DNA from: Ktedonobacter racemifer DSM 44963
GTDB lineage: Bacteria > Chloroflexota > Ktedonobacteria > Ktedonobacterales > Ktedonobacteraceae
Assembly: GCF_000178855.1 (NCBI RefSeq)
Contig: NZ_ADVG01000005.1
Coordinates: forward strand, 992,001 to 1,056,000
DNA length: 64,000 nucleotides
Direction of reading: 5' to 3'
In this document: positions 17,645 through 26,712 of the stretch, in pieces
Layout of the letters: each line of letters starts with the position of its first letter
How positions within the stretch are numbered: position 1 is the first letter of the stretch
Made by a program: the position numbers and the translations under genes
The notes under the pieces: model-generated
Told to the model about the DNA's origin: nothing
What the model saw: the letters and a program-made list of their open reading frames with translations, nothing else
Databases searched by the model: none

Positions 17645-19008
17645 GTGGCATGCACAGAAGACGCAGAGAGGATGTGAGCAGAGTGGAGAAAACATTCTGG
17701 GGGGCAAAAGGTGAATATGGCCCATTTACGCCGCAGGAAGATGGCTGGCCCCACGCTGGAGAGGTGATACGGCACTATCGACGTACATTAAAGATGAGTG
17801 CAGAAGAACTGGCGAAGCAATACGGCGAAGCCACAAATTCACAGGTCACAGCAAGGTGGATACTTAAGATGGAGCAGCAAAACAAAGTTCCAACTGACTT
17901 CTCACGGCGTAGGATACTCATAAAAATTCTCAATATTCCTCCTCTTCTTCTCGGCCTTGCGTCGTTGGAGTCGATAGCCTATCATGCCTTAACCCAGACT
18001 CAGGCCCCTTCGACGTTAGCCTATCTTTCTTTGGATATGGAATGGTATAGCAAAGAAGCTCGTATTTTCTGGCAATTGCACTATGCACAAACTGCCCAGG
18101 ATGCCCTCCCTGGTCTGCTTACCTACATTGGCAACCTTGTTCCCATTCAACAAACCGCTCATGGAAGCCTTGCACGCCATCTATGCGAACTGTTAAATAG
18201 CTATTACCGATTAGCAGCCACCATCCAGCGTGATCGTGGAGACTTCAAGCAGGCATATGCATTTGCCAATGAAAGCGTGCGTTTGGCGAAAGAAATGGGC
18301 GATGACCTATATGCCTTGCAGGTTATTGCAGCATCTCAGTATACACGAGGAGTTGTCAATCTCGCATGGGGAGCATTTGGCAACCAGGTAAAACAGGGGA
18401 AAATTGTCCTTCAAAAAGAAAAACTAGAAGCCGCTTTTACGGACTTTGAGCGAGCGCTCAAATATGCCAGCCCTCAGTTGAAAGGGATTATTTACTCAGA
18501 AATGGCGCGCGCGAAAGGGCTTCTGTCAACCTCTCCAACAGATGTCTCGATTGCATTGAAACTCATAGAGCAAGCAGAGAACTTTATAGACGTGGATAGC
18601 AGCGATGATTTCCATACACAAATCCTCTTGAACGGGGATATGAAAGGGCTAGACAAGAGGCGACTGATCCTCGGCAGAGCCAAAACATTTCTGGCGATTA
18701 GGCGGCCAGCAAAGGCGTTAGACGAACTGCTTGATCTTGAAATGCTTACAGAGGGAGCAAGTCACACCAGGAGAAGGGCCTGGACACATATCCTGTATGC
18801 GCAAGCTGCCTTTTACCTGGAAGATTATGCGACAGCGACAAACGAAGCTATTAATGCTTTCAATGCTTGCAAGGAAGTTCATTCCACCTCTCATCTTGCT
18901 CGTGTGAATGAACTGTACTCGGTGTTAATAGCGAGTCCTTACAAAGACAATTTTGCGGTTAAACGCTTAGGGCGGCTTCTCAGCACTATCTATCTCCAAA
19001 AAGGGTAG
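17626..19008 (+). CDS. XRE-type HTH regulator with C-terminal TPR-like domain
   Basis: About 450 residues. Residues about 45-105 form an XRE helix-turn-helix (VIRHYRRTLKMSAEELAKQY, then VTARWILKMEQQNKVP). The remaining 330 residues are helical repeats of the TPR-like peptide-sensing kind (RGDFKQAYAFANESVRLAKE, then LEDYATATNEAINAF). Such proteins are common putative regulators in Ktedonobacteria and actinomycetes. It is divergent from the RiPP operon and overlaps its first frame, so it probably controls it, perhaps in response to a peptide. The exact start is uncertain; GTG at 17626 and ATG about 24 nt further are both possible. Confidence 0.75.
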   Translation: MIERHACGMHRRRREDVSRVEKTFWGAKGEYGPFTPQEDGWPHAGEVIRHYRRTLKMSAEELAKQYGEATNSQVTARWILKMEQQNKVPTDFSRRRILIKILNIPPLLLGLASLESIAYHALTQTQAPSTLAYLSLDMEWYSKEARIFWQLHYAQTAQDALPGLLTYIGNLVPIQQTAHGSLARHLCELLNSYYRLAATIQRDRGDFKQAYAFANESVRLAKEMGDDLYALQVIAASQYTRGVVNLAWGAFGNQVKQGKIVLQKEKLEAAFTDFERALKYASPQLKGIIYSEMARAKGLLSTSPTDVSIALKLIEQAENFIDVDSSDDFHTQILLNGDMKGLDKRRLILGRAKTFLAIRRPAKALDELLDLEMLTEGASHTRRRAWTHILYAQAAFYLEDYATATNEAINAFNACKEVHSTSHLARVNELYSVLIASPYKDNFAVKRLGRLLSTIYLQKG

Positions 19009-19048
19009 AGGCGAGCGGACCTTGACCAGTTGAGATATCTGCTCGCCT
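19009..19048. terminator. Bidirectional hairpin between convergent genes
   Basis: AGGCGAGC (19009-19016) pairs with GCTCGCCT (19041-19048), with partial pairing inside. It starts at the stop codon of the XRE-TPR gene and faces the convergent LLM gene, so it can serve both. Confidence 0.6.
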
Positions 19049-19066
19049 GTAACTCTCTATATTTCT

Positions 19067-20005
19067 TTATGCATGCATGCTTTGAGCAAGAAGATGTAAT
19101 GGCTTTATTTGCGCGACATCCCGTAGGGAGACGATAATCTCTTGCACGCCCGCCTCTTCATAGGCAGCAAAACGTTGCCTAATGGTTTCAGGGCTTCCCA
19201 ATAAGCCACGCAAACGAATGTGATCGAGAGTGACTTTGCCTGGAACACTTTGAAAACTGGTGATAGCTTCAGCGTCAGTCTCCCCAAGACAACCATTGAC
19301 GTAAATGGTGCGACGAATGTCGTTGTAGTCGCGCCCAATATCTTCACAATGTCGTTTGATAAGAGCAAATTTACGCTTCATTTCCTCCGGGTCTGGATGG
19401 GTAAAGTTGCAAGCGTTTCCATAACGTGCCACAAGCTTCAGTGTCACCTGTTCACCTTTTCCACCAATAAGCAACGGAATATGCGGCTGCTGTACTCCTT
19501 TTGGCTGATTAATAGCGCCGCGTACGTGATACTGTTTTCCTTCAAAGAATGCCTCATTCTCTGTCCACATCGCCTTGATGATCTGGAGCGCTTCTTTGAG
19601 TTGGCGTAAACGCGTGGGGGTATCGGGAAACGAATATCCATATGCCAGATATTCTGGCTCGTGCCAGCCTGCGCCAAGACCTACCTCAAGTCTGCCGTGG
19701 CTGAGCACGTCAACCGTGCTTGCCATTTTGGCGAGCAGAGCGGGATGACGAAAACTATTACAGGTGACCAGTTGACCAATGCGTATACGCCTGGTATCGC
19801 GAGCAAGCGCTGCTGTGCTCGTCCAGGCCTCGAAGATGGCCCTGTCAGTTGGGTGAGAAGTTGATTGAAGATGCTCAAAGAGCCATACCGAGGTAAAGCC
19901 TGATGCTTCAGCCTCCTGAGCAACATGCGTCATCTGTTCATATGCTTCTACGGGATCTATCTGGCTTCTTTCCCATTCCTGGGGAAGCATAATGCCTATC
20001 TTCAT
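19067..20005 (-). CDS. LLM-class F420-dependent oxidoreductase
   Basis: A 312-residue luciferase-like TIM barrel. It begins MKIGIMLPQEWERSQIDPVE, with VWLFEHLQSTSHP, RIRIGQLVTCNSFRHPALLA, GRLEVGLGAGWHEPEYLAYG and IPLLIGGKGEQVTLKLVARY, the conserved blocks of F420-binding LLM oxidoreductases. These transfer hydride between F420H2 (or FMNH2) and diverse substrates; the substrate here is unknown. The Met at 20005 matches the usual family start. It stands alone, convergent with the XRE-TPR gene. A truncated near-copy of its middle part lies at 26133-26474. Confidence 0.88.
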   Translation of the reverse strand: MKIGIMLPQEWERSQIDPVEAYEQMTHVAQEAEASGFTSVWLFEHLQSTSHPTDRAIFEAWTSTAALARDTRRIRIGQLVTCNSFRHPALLAKMASTVDVLSHGRLEVGLGAGWHEPEYLAYGYSFPDTPTRLRQLKEALQIIKAMWTENEAFFEGKQYHVRGAINQPKGVQQPHIPLLIGGKGEQVTLKLVARYGNACNFTHPDPEEMKRKFALIKRHCEDIGRDYNDIRRTIYVNGCLGETDAEAITSFQSVPGKVTLDHIRLRGLLGSPETIRQRFAAYEEAGVQEIIVSLRDVAQIKPLHLLAQSMHA

Positions 20006-20196
20006 TGTTCTACACACTCCTTACCGCAAATAAAGCGCAATACTACTCAGTATATCATTTAAGACATGCTTCAAATACGGCTGTTGCTCACATGATAATT
20101 TTTACGATCAATCGGGAGGTTTTATGATAGCATGGCGTGTGGTGTTTCTATGTATTCCAGGGGAGATGTATTTTTTAAAGGAGTATCTGCTCCAGT

Positions 20197-20598
20197 TCAA
20201 ATCATTTGATGCCAGGTCAAAATATGAGCGCTAAGCCAGCGCAGGCCCTCTCCTATGACTTCATCGTCCTGGGAGCGAAGCAACCGGCAGAGAAATTGAC
20301 TGTGCTCTTGCTGGACATAAAAGAGTTCTTCAACACCGTGGTGCCATATCCCTCTGATTCCGATAGATCTGCTGGAATCAGAGACGAAAAAGGCGATTAT
20401 TTCTCTTCGAGAGGCTCTCACCTGAGCCAGAACGGTCAATGAGAGGAGTGGCGTGCCAGAACGCTTCCTCAACGTATATGGGAACGAAGCTTCCGTTGCT
20501 TGAGGCAGGAGGTGTTGCTCAATGTAGGCACGCAGAGCTTGAGCAAGCAGCCGATAATCTTCATGAGCCTCACTCGTTTGCTGATCAATAGCATGCAT
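20197..20598 (-). CDS. Hypothetical protein (133 aa)
   Basis: Begins MHAIDQQTSEAHEDYRLLAQ and runs without membrane segments (YIEQHLLPQATEASFPYTLR, then VEELFYVQQEHSQFLCRLLR). No family recognised. A single gene between the LLM gene and a repeat-rich stretch; the strand choice rests on the more natural composition of this frame. Confidence 0.5.
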   Translation of the reverse strand: MHAIDQQTSEAHEDYRLLAQALRAYIEQHLLPQATEASFPYTLRKRSGTPLLSLTVLAQVRASRREIIAFFVSDSSRSIGIRGIWHHGVEELFYVQQEHSQFLCRLLRSQDDEVIGEGLRWLSAHILTWHQMI

Positions 20599-20732
20599 GG
20601 TACCTTGTCCTCAAAATTTTTGTATGCAAGATATTCTATCACTTCACACACATTATCAGGTGTTTTCAGAAAAAAACTGAGAAAGCAGCGGGACACAGTA
20701 GTATACTGTACAATATCTCAGAAATGCATATA

Positions 20733-20787
20733 TGTAGATGTAGATGTAGATGTAGATGTAGATGTAGATGTAGATGTAGATGTAGAT
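20733..20787 (+). repeat. Hexanucleotide microsatellite, about 9 copies of TGTAGA
   Basis: About 55 bases of uninterrupted 6-bp direct repeats. Read through, it encodes a Val-Asp repeat in an otherwise meaningless frame, so it is more likely a slippage-prone intergenic tract. Copy number could vary between strains. Confidence 0.9.
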
Positions 20788-20879
20788 TCGCGGATCTTTC
20801 TATGCCGGTTGATGTGTCACGGTTGAAACGCGTGGGGGACTATTCGTACTGATTGCTCCCGTTCCTCCCCTTCCCCCAC

Positions 20880-21210
20880 GCGAGACTCCTGACGTTGTGG
20901 AAGCTTCATCGGCGGTGAATATGACGCAACCAGCAGAGGGAATCGAAGACGTTTCCGGCACGCCTGCACCGGAAAGTTCGGCAGTTTCGCCGCCGCCAAT
21001 CAAAAAGACCTGCGCGCAAGAAGGCCGAGGCGGCTTCTGGTGGCGCCGCAGATAAGACAAGTGTCGTCCAGGCCGAATCAGGAGAGACATCGCCCATCAC
21101 TCCATCCAAACGAAGCCGCAAGAAGAAAACCGAAAACCTGGCCGGTTCTCCTGCTGAAACAGAGATCAACGTCTCATCCGAATCCATCGGTTCCGCATCA
21201 TAGACTTCGA
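20880..21210 (+). pseudogene. Degenerate gene end encoding a Lys/Arg/Ala/Ser-rich tail
   Basis: One frame reads EASSAVNMTQPAEGIEDVSG and continues to PPPIKK. With a single shift it goes on KKAEAASGGAADKTSVVQAE and SPITPSKRSRKKKTENLAGS to a stop, and further basic sequence (AKPRRTRRVGEPKPKRYPV) lies beyond. Such disordered, charged tails occur at the ends of nucleic-acid-binding proteins. No domain is left to identify the gene, and the strand assignment is tentative. Confidence 0.3.
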
Positions 21211-21379
21211 CTGATGCTTCCGCAGGCAGTGTGCCAGCGAAACCCAGACGAACCAGGCGCGTCGGGGAACCCAAACCGAAACGCTATCCAGTCAGGGAGC
21301 AAGAGGCAGGCGCGTAGCGTCTCTCTGCGCAGGCTGGTACATGCGGTGTGACGGTTCGGAGAAGGAGACCATTCGCTCT

Positions 21380-21468
21380 CAGGGTTTCTCAAAAGTCACC
21401 AGGCTTACTCTCAGACCAGCGACCGCAGGTCACCTTTGGGTTTTAATGATGAGTTTTGAGAAACCCTG
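21380..21468. repeat. 89-bp element with 15-bp perfect terminal inverted repeats (MITE-like)
   Basis: CAGGGTTTCTCAAAA (21380-21394) and its exact reverse complement (21454-21468) bound a 59-bp middle. No target duplication is obvious. Size and structure fit a miniature inverted-repeat element or a mobile hairpin downstream of the ABC exporter gene. Confidence 0.55.
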
Positions 21469-21503
21469 TAAAAGCGATCAGGGCAGTGAAAATGGAGCCA
21501 GTC

Positions 21504-23351
21504 TCATATTTTTGCCTGCATGTTGTACAGATTCGCATAGGCACTATTCAGCGCGATAAGCTCCTCGTGTGTCCCCTGTTCGCTGATCCCGCTCTCGGAT
21601 AATACCACGATCCTTTGAGCATTGCGGATAGTTGACAAACGATGAGCGATGACAAGCGTTGTGCGATTGTCGGCTAACTTCTCCAATGAGTCTTGCACAG
21701 CCTTCTCGCTCTCATTATCCAGCGCGCTCGTCGCTTCATCAAAAATGATCATGGGGGGATTTTTGAGGAAGACGCGCGCGACGCTCAAGCGCTGCTTCTG
21801 CCCGCCTGAGAGTTTGACACCACGTTGACCGATATCCGTATCATAGCCGTCCGGTAACGCCATGATAAAATCATGCGCGTGCGCCTTTTTGGCTGCCTCA
21901 ATGATTTCTTGTTCACTGGCATCGAGCTTACCGTAACGGATATTCTCCGCGATGGTCCCGGCAAACAAATAGACATCCTGCTGGACAATGCCAATATTTC
22001 TGCGCAATGAGTGCAAGGTCACATCGCGGATATCATGTCCATCCAGCAGAATCTTTCCCACGCTGACATCATAGAAACGAGGAATCAACGAGCAGAGCGT
22101 GGTTTTGCCAATGCCAGAAGGCCCGACCAAGGCTATATATTCTCCAGCACATATCCTCAATGAGAGGTTCTTCACAACATCCTTCTGGTTTTCTTTGTAT
22201 CTGAAGCTGACATCCTGAAACTCGATATCTCCTCGAACGCGCGTGAGCTCACGCGCGTTTGGTGTGTCTTGCAAATCGGGTTCTATCTCCAGAATCTCCA
22301 TAAAGCGCTGGAAGCCGGTGATGCCCTCCTGATAGAGTTCGCCGAAGTTGATCAGCTTTTTAATGGGATCAACGAGAATGCCGACGCAGAGCAAATAGGT
22401 CAGCATATCCGCCAGATCCAGGGCAGCGTGAACAATCGCAATGCCGCCCAGAACTATGACAACAATGGTCATAAGCTGGGCAAACGCTCCCAACCCGCCG
22501 AAAAAGTACGCCTCACTTCTATAGCCATCGCTGCGGCTGGCGAGAAAACGACGATTGGCGTAGGCAAATTTGCGCTTTTCGGCCTCTTCATTGGTAAAGG
22601 ATTTGACCACCCTGATACCCGCGAGCGTATCCTCAACTTGCGCATTGATATCCCCGATGCGATCCTTGCTGCTGCGTAACGCTTTATTCATCTTCTTATT
22701 GAAGTACAACGCGTACATGGTCATCAGAGGCAAGAAAAGAAAAAGCAGCAGCGTCAGCTCAAGATTGATCTTCGCGAGAATGATAAATGCGCCAGTGACT
22801 GTCAAGAAGGTCACGACGATATCCTCAGGGCCATGATGATAGAGTTCGCTCAGCCAGAAGGTATCATCGGTAAGCCTGGTCATGAGCTGGCCCACTTTTT
22901 GTTCGTCATAAAAGCCAAACGAGAGCTTTTGATAATGCTCGAAGAGTTCAGTGCGCATATCACTCTGCATCCTGGCTCCCATCATATGCCCCTGACAGTC
23001 AATGAACATCGTACACAGGGTCTGGATTACAACCAGCGTCAGCATGAACGCGCCCAGCAAAGCAATGTCGCGTAGCTCATGCGGATCATTGCCTTCCAGG
23101 ATGTTTTTGGTGATGTATTGCGCGCAAAGCGGAAGGAACAGTGTGATTGCGGAGACGATGAGCGCGCAGGCTATATCTGCGAAAAACAGGCCCATGTACG
23201 GTTTGTAATACGACAAAAACTTTTTGCCGCGTGTATGAGCTGGCCTGGCCGCGTCGGATTGGGAGCCAGCTTTGGATACGGATAAACTCTTCATCGAGGC
23301 CGACGGTTTTTTCGTGATCGAATTGGTTGATTGCAAAGAGATGCTCCTCAT
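21504..23351 (-). CDS. ABC exporter, fused membrane and ATPase domains (MsbA/LmrA type)
   Basis: About 615 residues. The N-terminal half is a type I exporter membrane domain with about six segments (e.g. LFFADIACALIVSAITLFLP and IVVTFLTVTGAFIILAKINL). The C-terminal half is the nucleotide-binding domain: Walker A GPSGIGKTT, signature LSGGQKQR, Walker B MIIFDEATSALD and the switch His in VIAHRLST. It would work as a homodimer in the cytoplasmic membrane and export a lipid, drug or peptide; the substrate is unknown. Several in-frame Mets exist (23351, 23294); the longer frame to 23402 has no better site. It is monocistronic in this window. Confidence 0.92.
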   Translation of the reverse strand: MRSISLQSTNSITKKPSASMKSLSVSKAGSQSDAARPAHTRGKKFLSYYKPYMGLFFADIACALIVSAITLFLPLCAQYITKNILEGNDPHELRDIALLGAFMLTLVVIQTLCTMFIDCQGHMMGARMQSDMRTELFEHYQKLSFGFYDEQKVGQLMTRLTDDTFWLSELYHHGPEDIVVTFLTVTGAFIILAKINLELTLLLFLFLPLMTMYALYFNKKMNKALRSSKDRIGDINAQVEDTLAGIRVVKSFTNEEAEKRKFAYANRRFLASRSDGYRSEAYFFGGLGAFAQLMTIVVIVLGGIAIVHAALDLADMLTYLLCVGILVDPIKKLINFGELYQEGITGFQRFMEILEIEPDLQDTPNARELTRVRGDIEFQDVSFRYKENQKDVVKNLSLRICAGEYIALVGPSGIGKTTLCSLIPRFYDVSVGKILLDGHDIRDVTLHSLRRNIGIVQQDVYLFAGTIAENIRYGKLDASEQEIIEAAKKAHAHDFIMALPDGYDTDIGQRGVKLSGGQKQRLSVARVFLKNPPMIIFDEATSALDNESEKAVQDSLEKLADNRTTLVIAHRLSTIRNAQRIVVLSESGISEQGTHEELIALNSAYANLYNMQAKI

Positions 23352-23839
23352 GGTGGTATGCAAGTAAGCGCAAAAGGCATAAGGAAGCCTGCTCCAGCCC
23401 AAAACAGACGAGCGGAGGCAGGGTGAGGATGCGCGACAGGAATACCAGCACGAGAAGGGATAACGTGGAAGGCCAGACCGGGAGACGCGGAGATATGGCG
23501 CGTGGAGATTGCAAAGAGGATGCGGTTTTTGTGAACGAGAATGGTCTAGAGCAAAATACTAGCTTAATATCTACGCTCTCAGAACATCCCCAATGGATCT
23601 CCATCCCTTCACGCCAGGCATCGATGTTGCGCGGTATGCGCTTCTAAGCATCACTGCACCTCCTTTCTGAACTGGCAACATGCAGAAACACGTCAAAGAC
23701 AATCAAGTATCAGGAGTGATAATAGCATATGGAACATGTCCGGTCAACTATGAGAAGCGATAAATCCAGAGTTTCTTAAAAGGCTTGGTTCGTCTCCATA
23801 ACGGCTTTTAGCCTCTTTGCGTACCAGCCAGGCGGCCAG
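23352..23839. other. Intergenic stretch without a supported gene
   Basis: It separates the divergent ABC exporter and a small forward frame. Frames here overlap the exporter's 5' end and show no domain. A CACCTCCTTTC segment at about 23657 would be a good ribosome site on the reverse strand, but no convincing start follows it. Confidence 0.4.
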
Positions 23840-24064
23840 ATGCTCGTTAACCGCTTGGCCCTGCGCTACGAGCCTCTGACGCAGACACACTCTGTGAAGG
23901 ATATCCTGGCTGAGAAAGACGCCGAGTTACGACAAAAGCAGCGCGAGATCGATCGGCTCTATGGGAAACTGGCCGCTGCAAGCCCGCTCACCGATGCGGA
24001 ATTGCGACAAACTCTCGCAAAAGCGTTACAGCGGTTAGCGCAAGAGGAAAGGCAAGGCCTTTGA
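23840..24064 (+). CDS. Small coiled-coil protein (74 aa)
   Basis: The sequence VKDILAEKDAELRQKQREID and then TDAELRQTLAKALQRLAQEE has a strong heptad pattern. No family recognised. It may be a separate small gene or the tail of a lost one; upstream codons back to about 23780 also look partly protein-like. Confidence 0.35.
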   Translation: MLVNRLALRYEPLTQTHSVKDILAEKDAELRQKQREIDRLYGKLAAASPLTDAELRQTLAKALQRLAQEERQGL

Positions 24065-24177
24065 TCAGAGAGCAAGGAGCGTTGTATTCTGATGAGAGAG
24101 CAGGTGAAGAAACTTGATCAAAACATGGTTTGAGTAATGCTTGCAACAAAATCCTTTATTCAGAGAAAAGAGGTACG

Positions 24178-25073
24178 ATGAAGATGCATGAAGCGAGCCA
24201 GTGGCGCTATGACTTTGCCCAAAGGCTCGCTCCGCAGTATGCAACACACCCCAATGTGGAGGCCGCCTTTGTCGGAGGGTCTGTTTCTCGCAACCAAGCT
24301 GATCGGTTCTCTGATATTGAACTCGGTATTTTTTGGAATGAGCCCCCCTCGGATGCGGAACGTCGTCGCCTTCTCGAAGCTACAGGAGGGCAAGTGAGAA
24401 CCTTGCGCCCCTACGATTCAAGAAAACAGGTCTGGGAGGATACCTGTCTCATGTGAGAGGTATGAAACTGGATGTGTGCCATATGACGGTCTCCTCGATA
24501 GAGCAGATACTCCGAGATGTGGTAGACCATGCGGACCCTGATATTCTCAAACAATACCTGATTTCTGTCATTCTTCATGCCCTCCCTCTCTTTGGGAAGG
24601 CACAACTTACGAGCTGGCGCGACCATGCCCTTCCTTATCCTGACGCACTGCGCGCCGCTGTCATCCGTGAGTGGCTCCTTTTCACACCTGCTTGGCAACG
24701 TTCAGTCTTGGCCGAGCGGGGCGATCTGCTAGTACTCTATGACTCCTATTGCTTTGCCCAAAAGAGAATCCTCACGCTTCTGCTCGCAGTCAACCGGATC
24801 TATCATCCTGGCTTCAAGTGGCTGGATGCCCTTGTTGAACAACTTCCTTTTGCGCCTTTTCATCTGGCTGGGCGCTTGAAGCAGGTGTTTCAGATGCCAG
24901 CTCCTGTTGGAACTCAATTGCTCCATATGCTCATTGAGGAAACCTTTGCTCTCATTGAGAGGCACGTTCCAGAGCTGATCGGTGAAACAACTCATGCCCG
25001 AACACTTTTCCAGCAAGAGGGACCATGCTGGCAGCAAGCCCCTGAAAACCTTCTCGACAATCGAGTGGGTTAG
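24178..25073 (+). pseudogene. DUF4037-type nucleotidyltransferase-like gene, split into two frames
   Basis: The first frame (24178-24456) has VEAAFVGGSVSRNQADRFSD with GGS and DxE motifs of the nucleotidyltransferase fold. The second (24453-25073, GTG start) continues with GMKLDVCHMTVSSIEQILRD, which is the next block of the same family. The frames overlap at GTGA, so either a one-base indel broke the gene or two coupled genes arose. The Met at 24178 has an AGAGG site. Activity and substrate are unknown. Confidence 0.65.
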
Positions 25074-25179
25074 GAATTTTATTGCAACGGTTACTATCGG
25101 TATGTGCAAACTATGTCGTGATCAAGTTTCCAGGTAAAAACGACGTTTCACGAGAAGAGGAAAGGACCCTTACTTATTT

Positions 25180-26061
25180 ATGTCTTCGACGTTGCCCGTT
25201 CAAGAAGGCTTTATCCCATTTCGAGGATATCGTACCTGGTATCGCATTGTTGGTGACCTTTCTGTGAACAAGAAAGGGATGTTTCCACTGGTAACGCTTC
25301 ATGGTGGCCCAGGGGCGACCCATTATGGACTTCTCCCACTTGAGAAAATCACTGAAACTGGGCGTGCCGTCATATTCTATGATCAGCTCGGGTGTGGAAA
25401 TTCTGACCGCCCAGATGATTCTTCTATCTGGTCAGTGAAGCTCTTTCTGGATGAACTTATCGCGATACGTCGTGAATTAGGGCTAGATCAGATACATCTC
25501 TTTGGGCATTCCTGGGGGGGAATGCTCGCCATGGAATATGTGCTCACTCAACCAAGTGGAGTATTAAGTCTCGTTCTTGCCAGCTCGCTTGCTAGCGGGG
25601 CACTCATTGACGCGGAGCGAAAACGAGTATATGAACAACTTCCTTTTGAGGTACGTGAGATCTTATTGACCCAGCGATGGAGTGAGGAACCAGAATATCA
25701 GCAGGCACGCAAGTATTTTGATACGCATCATGTTATCCGTCATGAACCCTGGCCTGATTTTCTTGACCAAGCCAACAAAAGAATGAATGTAAAAGTCAAT
25801 ATCAGCATGTGGAGCCAAGGAGAATTACGAACCTGGGATATTCGTCCTCGTTTACGTGAAATCCATGTATCAACCTTAGTTACTTCTGGCGTCTATGATG
25901 GAATGTCTCCCACGCAAGATGATATCCTTTTTCAAGGAATTCCTCAGGCAAAGCATATGGTCTTTCAGGACAGTGCTCACTTTGCACATGCGGAGGAGAC
26001 AGACACCTATATCGCTGTGCTGAATGAGTTTCTCACGCAAGTCGAACAGTCATATCAGTAA
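25180..26061 (+). CDS. Proline iminopeptidase-like alpha/beta hydrolase (S33)
   Basis: A 293-residue alpha/beta hydrolase. VTLHGGPGATHYGLLPLEK carries the HGGPG oxyanion-hole motif of proline iminopeptidases, VIFYDQLGCGNSDRP follows, and LFGHSWGGMLAMEY is the nucleophile elbow (GHSWGG). Asp in VYDGMSP and His in DSAHFAHAEE complete the triad. It would remove N-terminal proline or hydrolyse related small amides or esters in the cytoplasm. It is single-gene and ends 20 bp before a strong hairpin. Confidence 0.88.
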   Translation: MSSTLPVQEGFIPFRGYRTWYRIVGDLSVNKKGMFPLVTLHGGPGATHYGLLPLEKITETGRAVIFYDQLGCGNSDRPDDSSIWSVKLFLDELIAIRRELGLDQIHLFGHSWGGMLAMEYVLTQPSGVLSLVLASSLASGALIDAERKRVYEQLPFEVREILLTQRWSEEPEYQQARKYFDTHHVIRHEPWPDFLDQANKRMNVKVNISMWSQGELRTWDIRPRLREIHVSTLVTSGVYDGMSPTQDDILFQGIPQAKHMVFQDSAHFAHAEETDTYIAVLNEFLTQVEQSYQ

Positions 26062-26081
26062 GAATGAGCGGAAAGGATGAT

Positions 26082-26115
26082 GTGAACGTTCTTTTTGTGA
26101 AAAAGAACGTTCACC
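26082..26115. terminator. Perfect 15-bp hairpin after the hydrolase gene
   Basis: GTGAACGTTCTTTTT (26082-26096) and AAAAAGAACGTTCAC (26101-26115) pair completely around a 4-nt loop. The T-rich arm can act as the terminator tract in either direction. Confidence 0.75.
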
Positions 26116-26132
26116 CAGCCCCCCATGACGCC

Positions 26133-26474
26133 CTAACGATTTTCTCTCCAAAGAACATTTTCGCGTCCAATGTCTTCACAATATTGTTTGATAAGAGCAA
26201 ATTTACGCTTCATTTCCTCCCGGTCTGGATGGGTAAAGTTGCAAGCATCCCCATAATGTGCCACAAGTTTCAGCGTCACCTGTTCACCTTTTCCGCCAAT
26301 AAGCAACGGAATATGCGGCTGCTGAACTCCTTTTGGCTGATTGATAGCACCACGTACTTGATATTCTTTCCCTTCAAAGAATGCCTTATCCTCTGTCCAC
26401 ATCGCCTTGATGATCTGGAGCGCTTCTTTAAGTTGAAGTAAACGCGTGGCTGTATCGGGAAACGAATATCCCAC
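26133..26474 (-). pseudogene. Truncated near-copy of the LLM oxidoreductase
   Basis: The frame (MGYSFPDTATRLLQLKEALQ, then GVQQPHIPLLIGGKGEQVTL) is almost identical to the middle of the oxidoreductase at 19067-20005. Both the N-terminal barrel and the C-terminus are missing. It represents about 340 bp of the gene and is surely non-functional. The DNA similarity is high, so the duplication is recent or kept alike by conversion. Confidence 0.85.
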
Positions 26475-26712
26475 GGGATGCGCAACGAGTTAGAACGTGG
26501 GAAGATCCGCAAGCAATTTGCTTCCTGGAGCCCCTCTTCCGCCATTGAATGCAGTCCTTGTCAGCTCAGCAACAGATGGGATACGATACGCATATCAAAG
26601 AGCCTTTCTCAGAACCAGGAACCCGTCGCTTGCCATTGGCCGAGCTTCCTGTGGTTTTCAGAACAAAGAGAACAGGTGAAAACGAGCCGTATCGCGGCAC
26701 AACAGGTGAGAT

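Noticed and set aside
20500..20826. Forward frame encoding a Val-Asp repeat
   Set aside because: The repeat is just the translated microsatellite; upstream it is antisense to the 20197-20598 gene.
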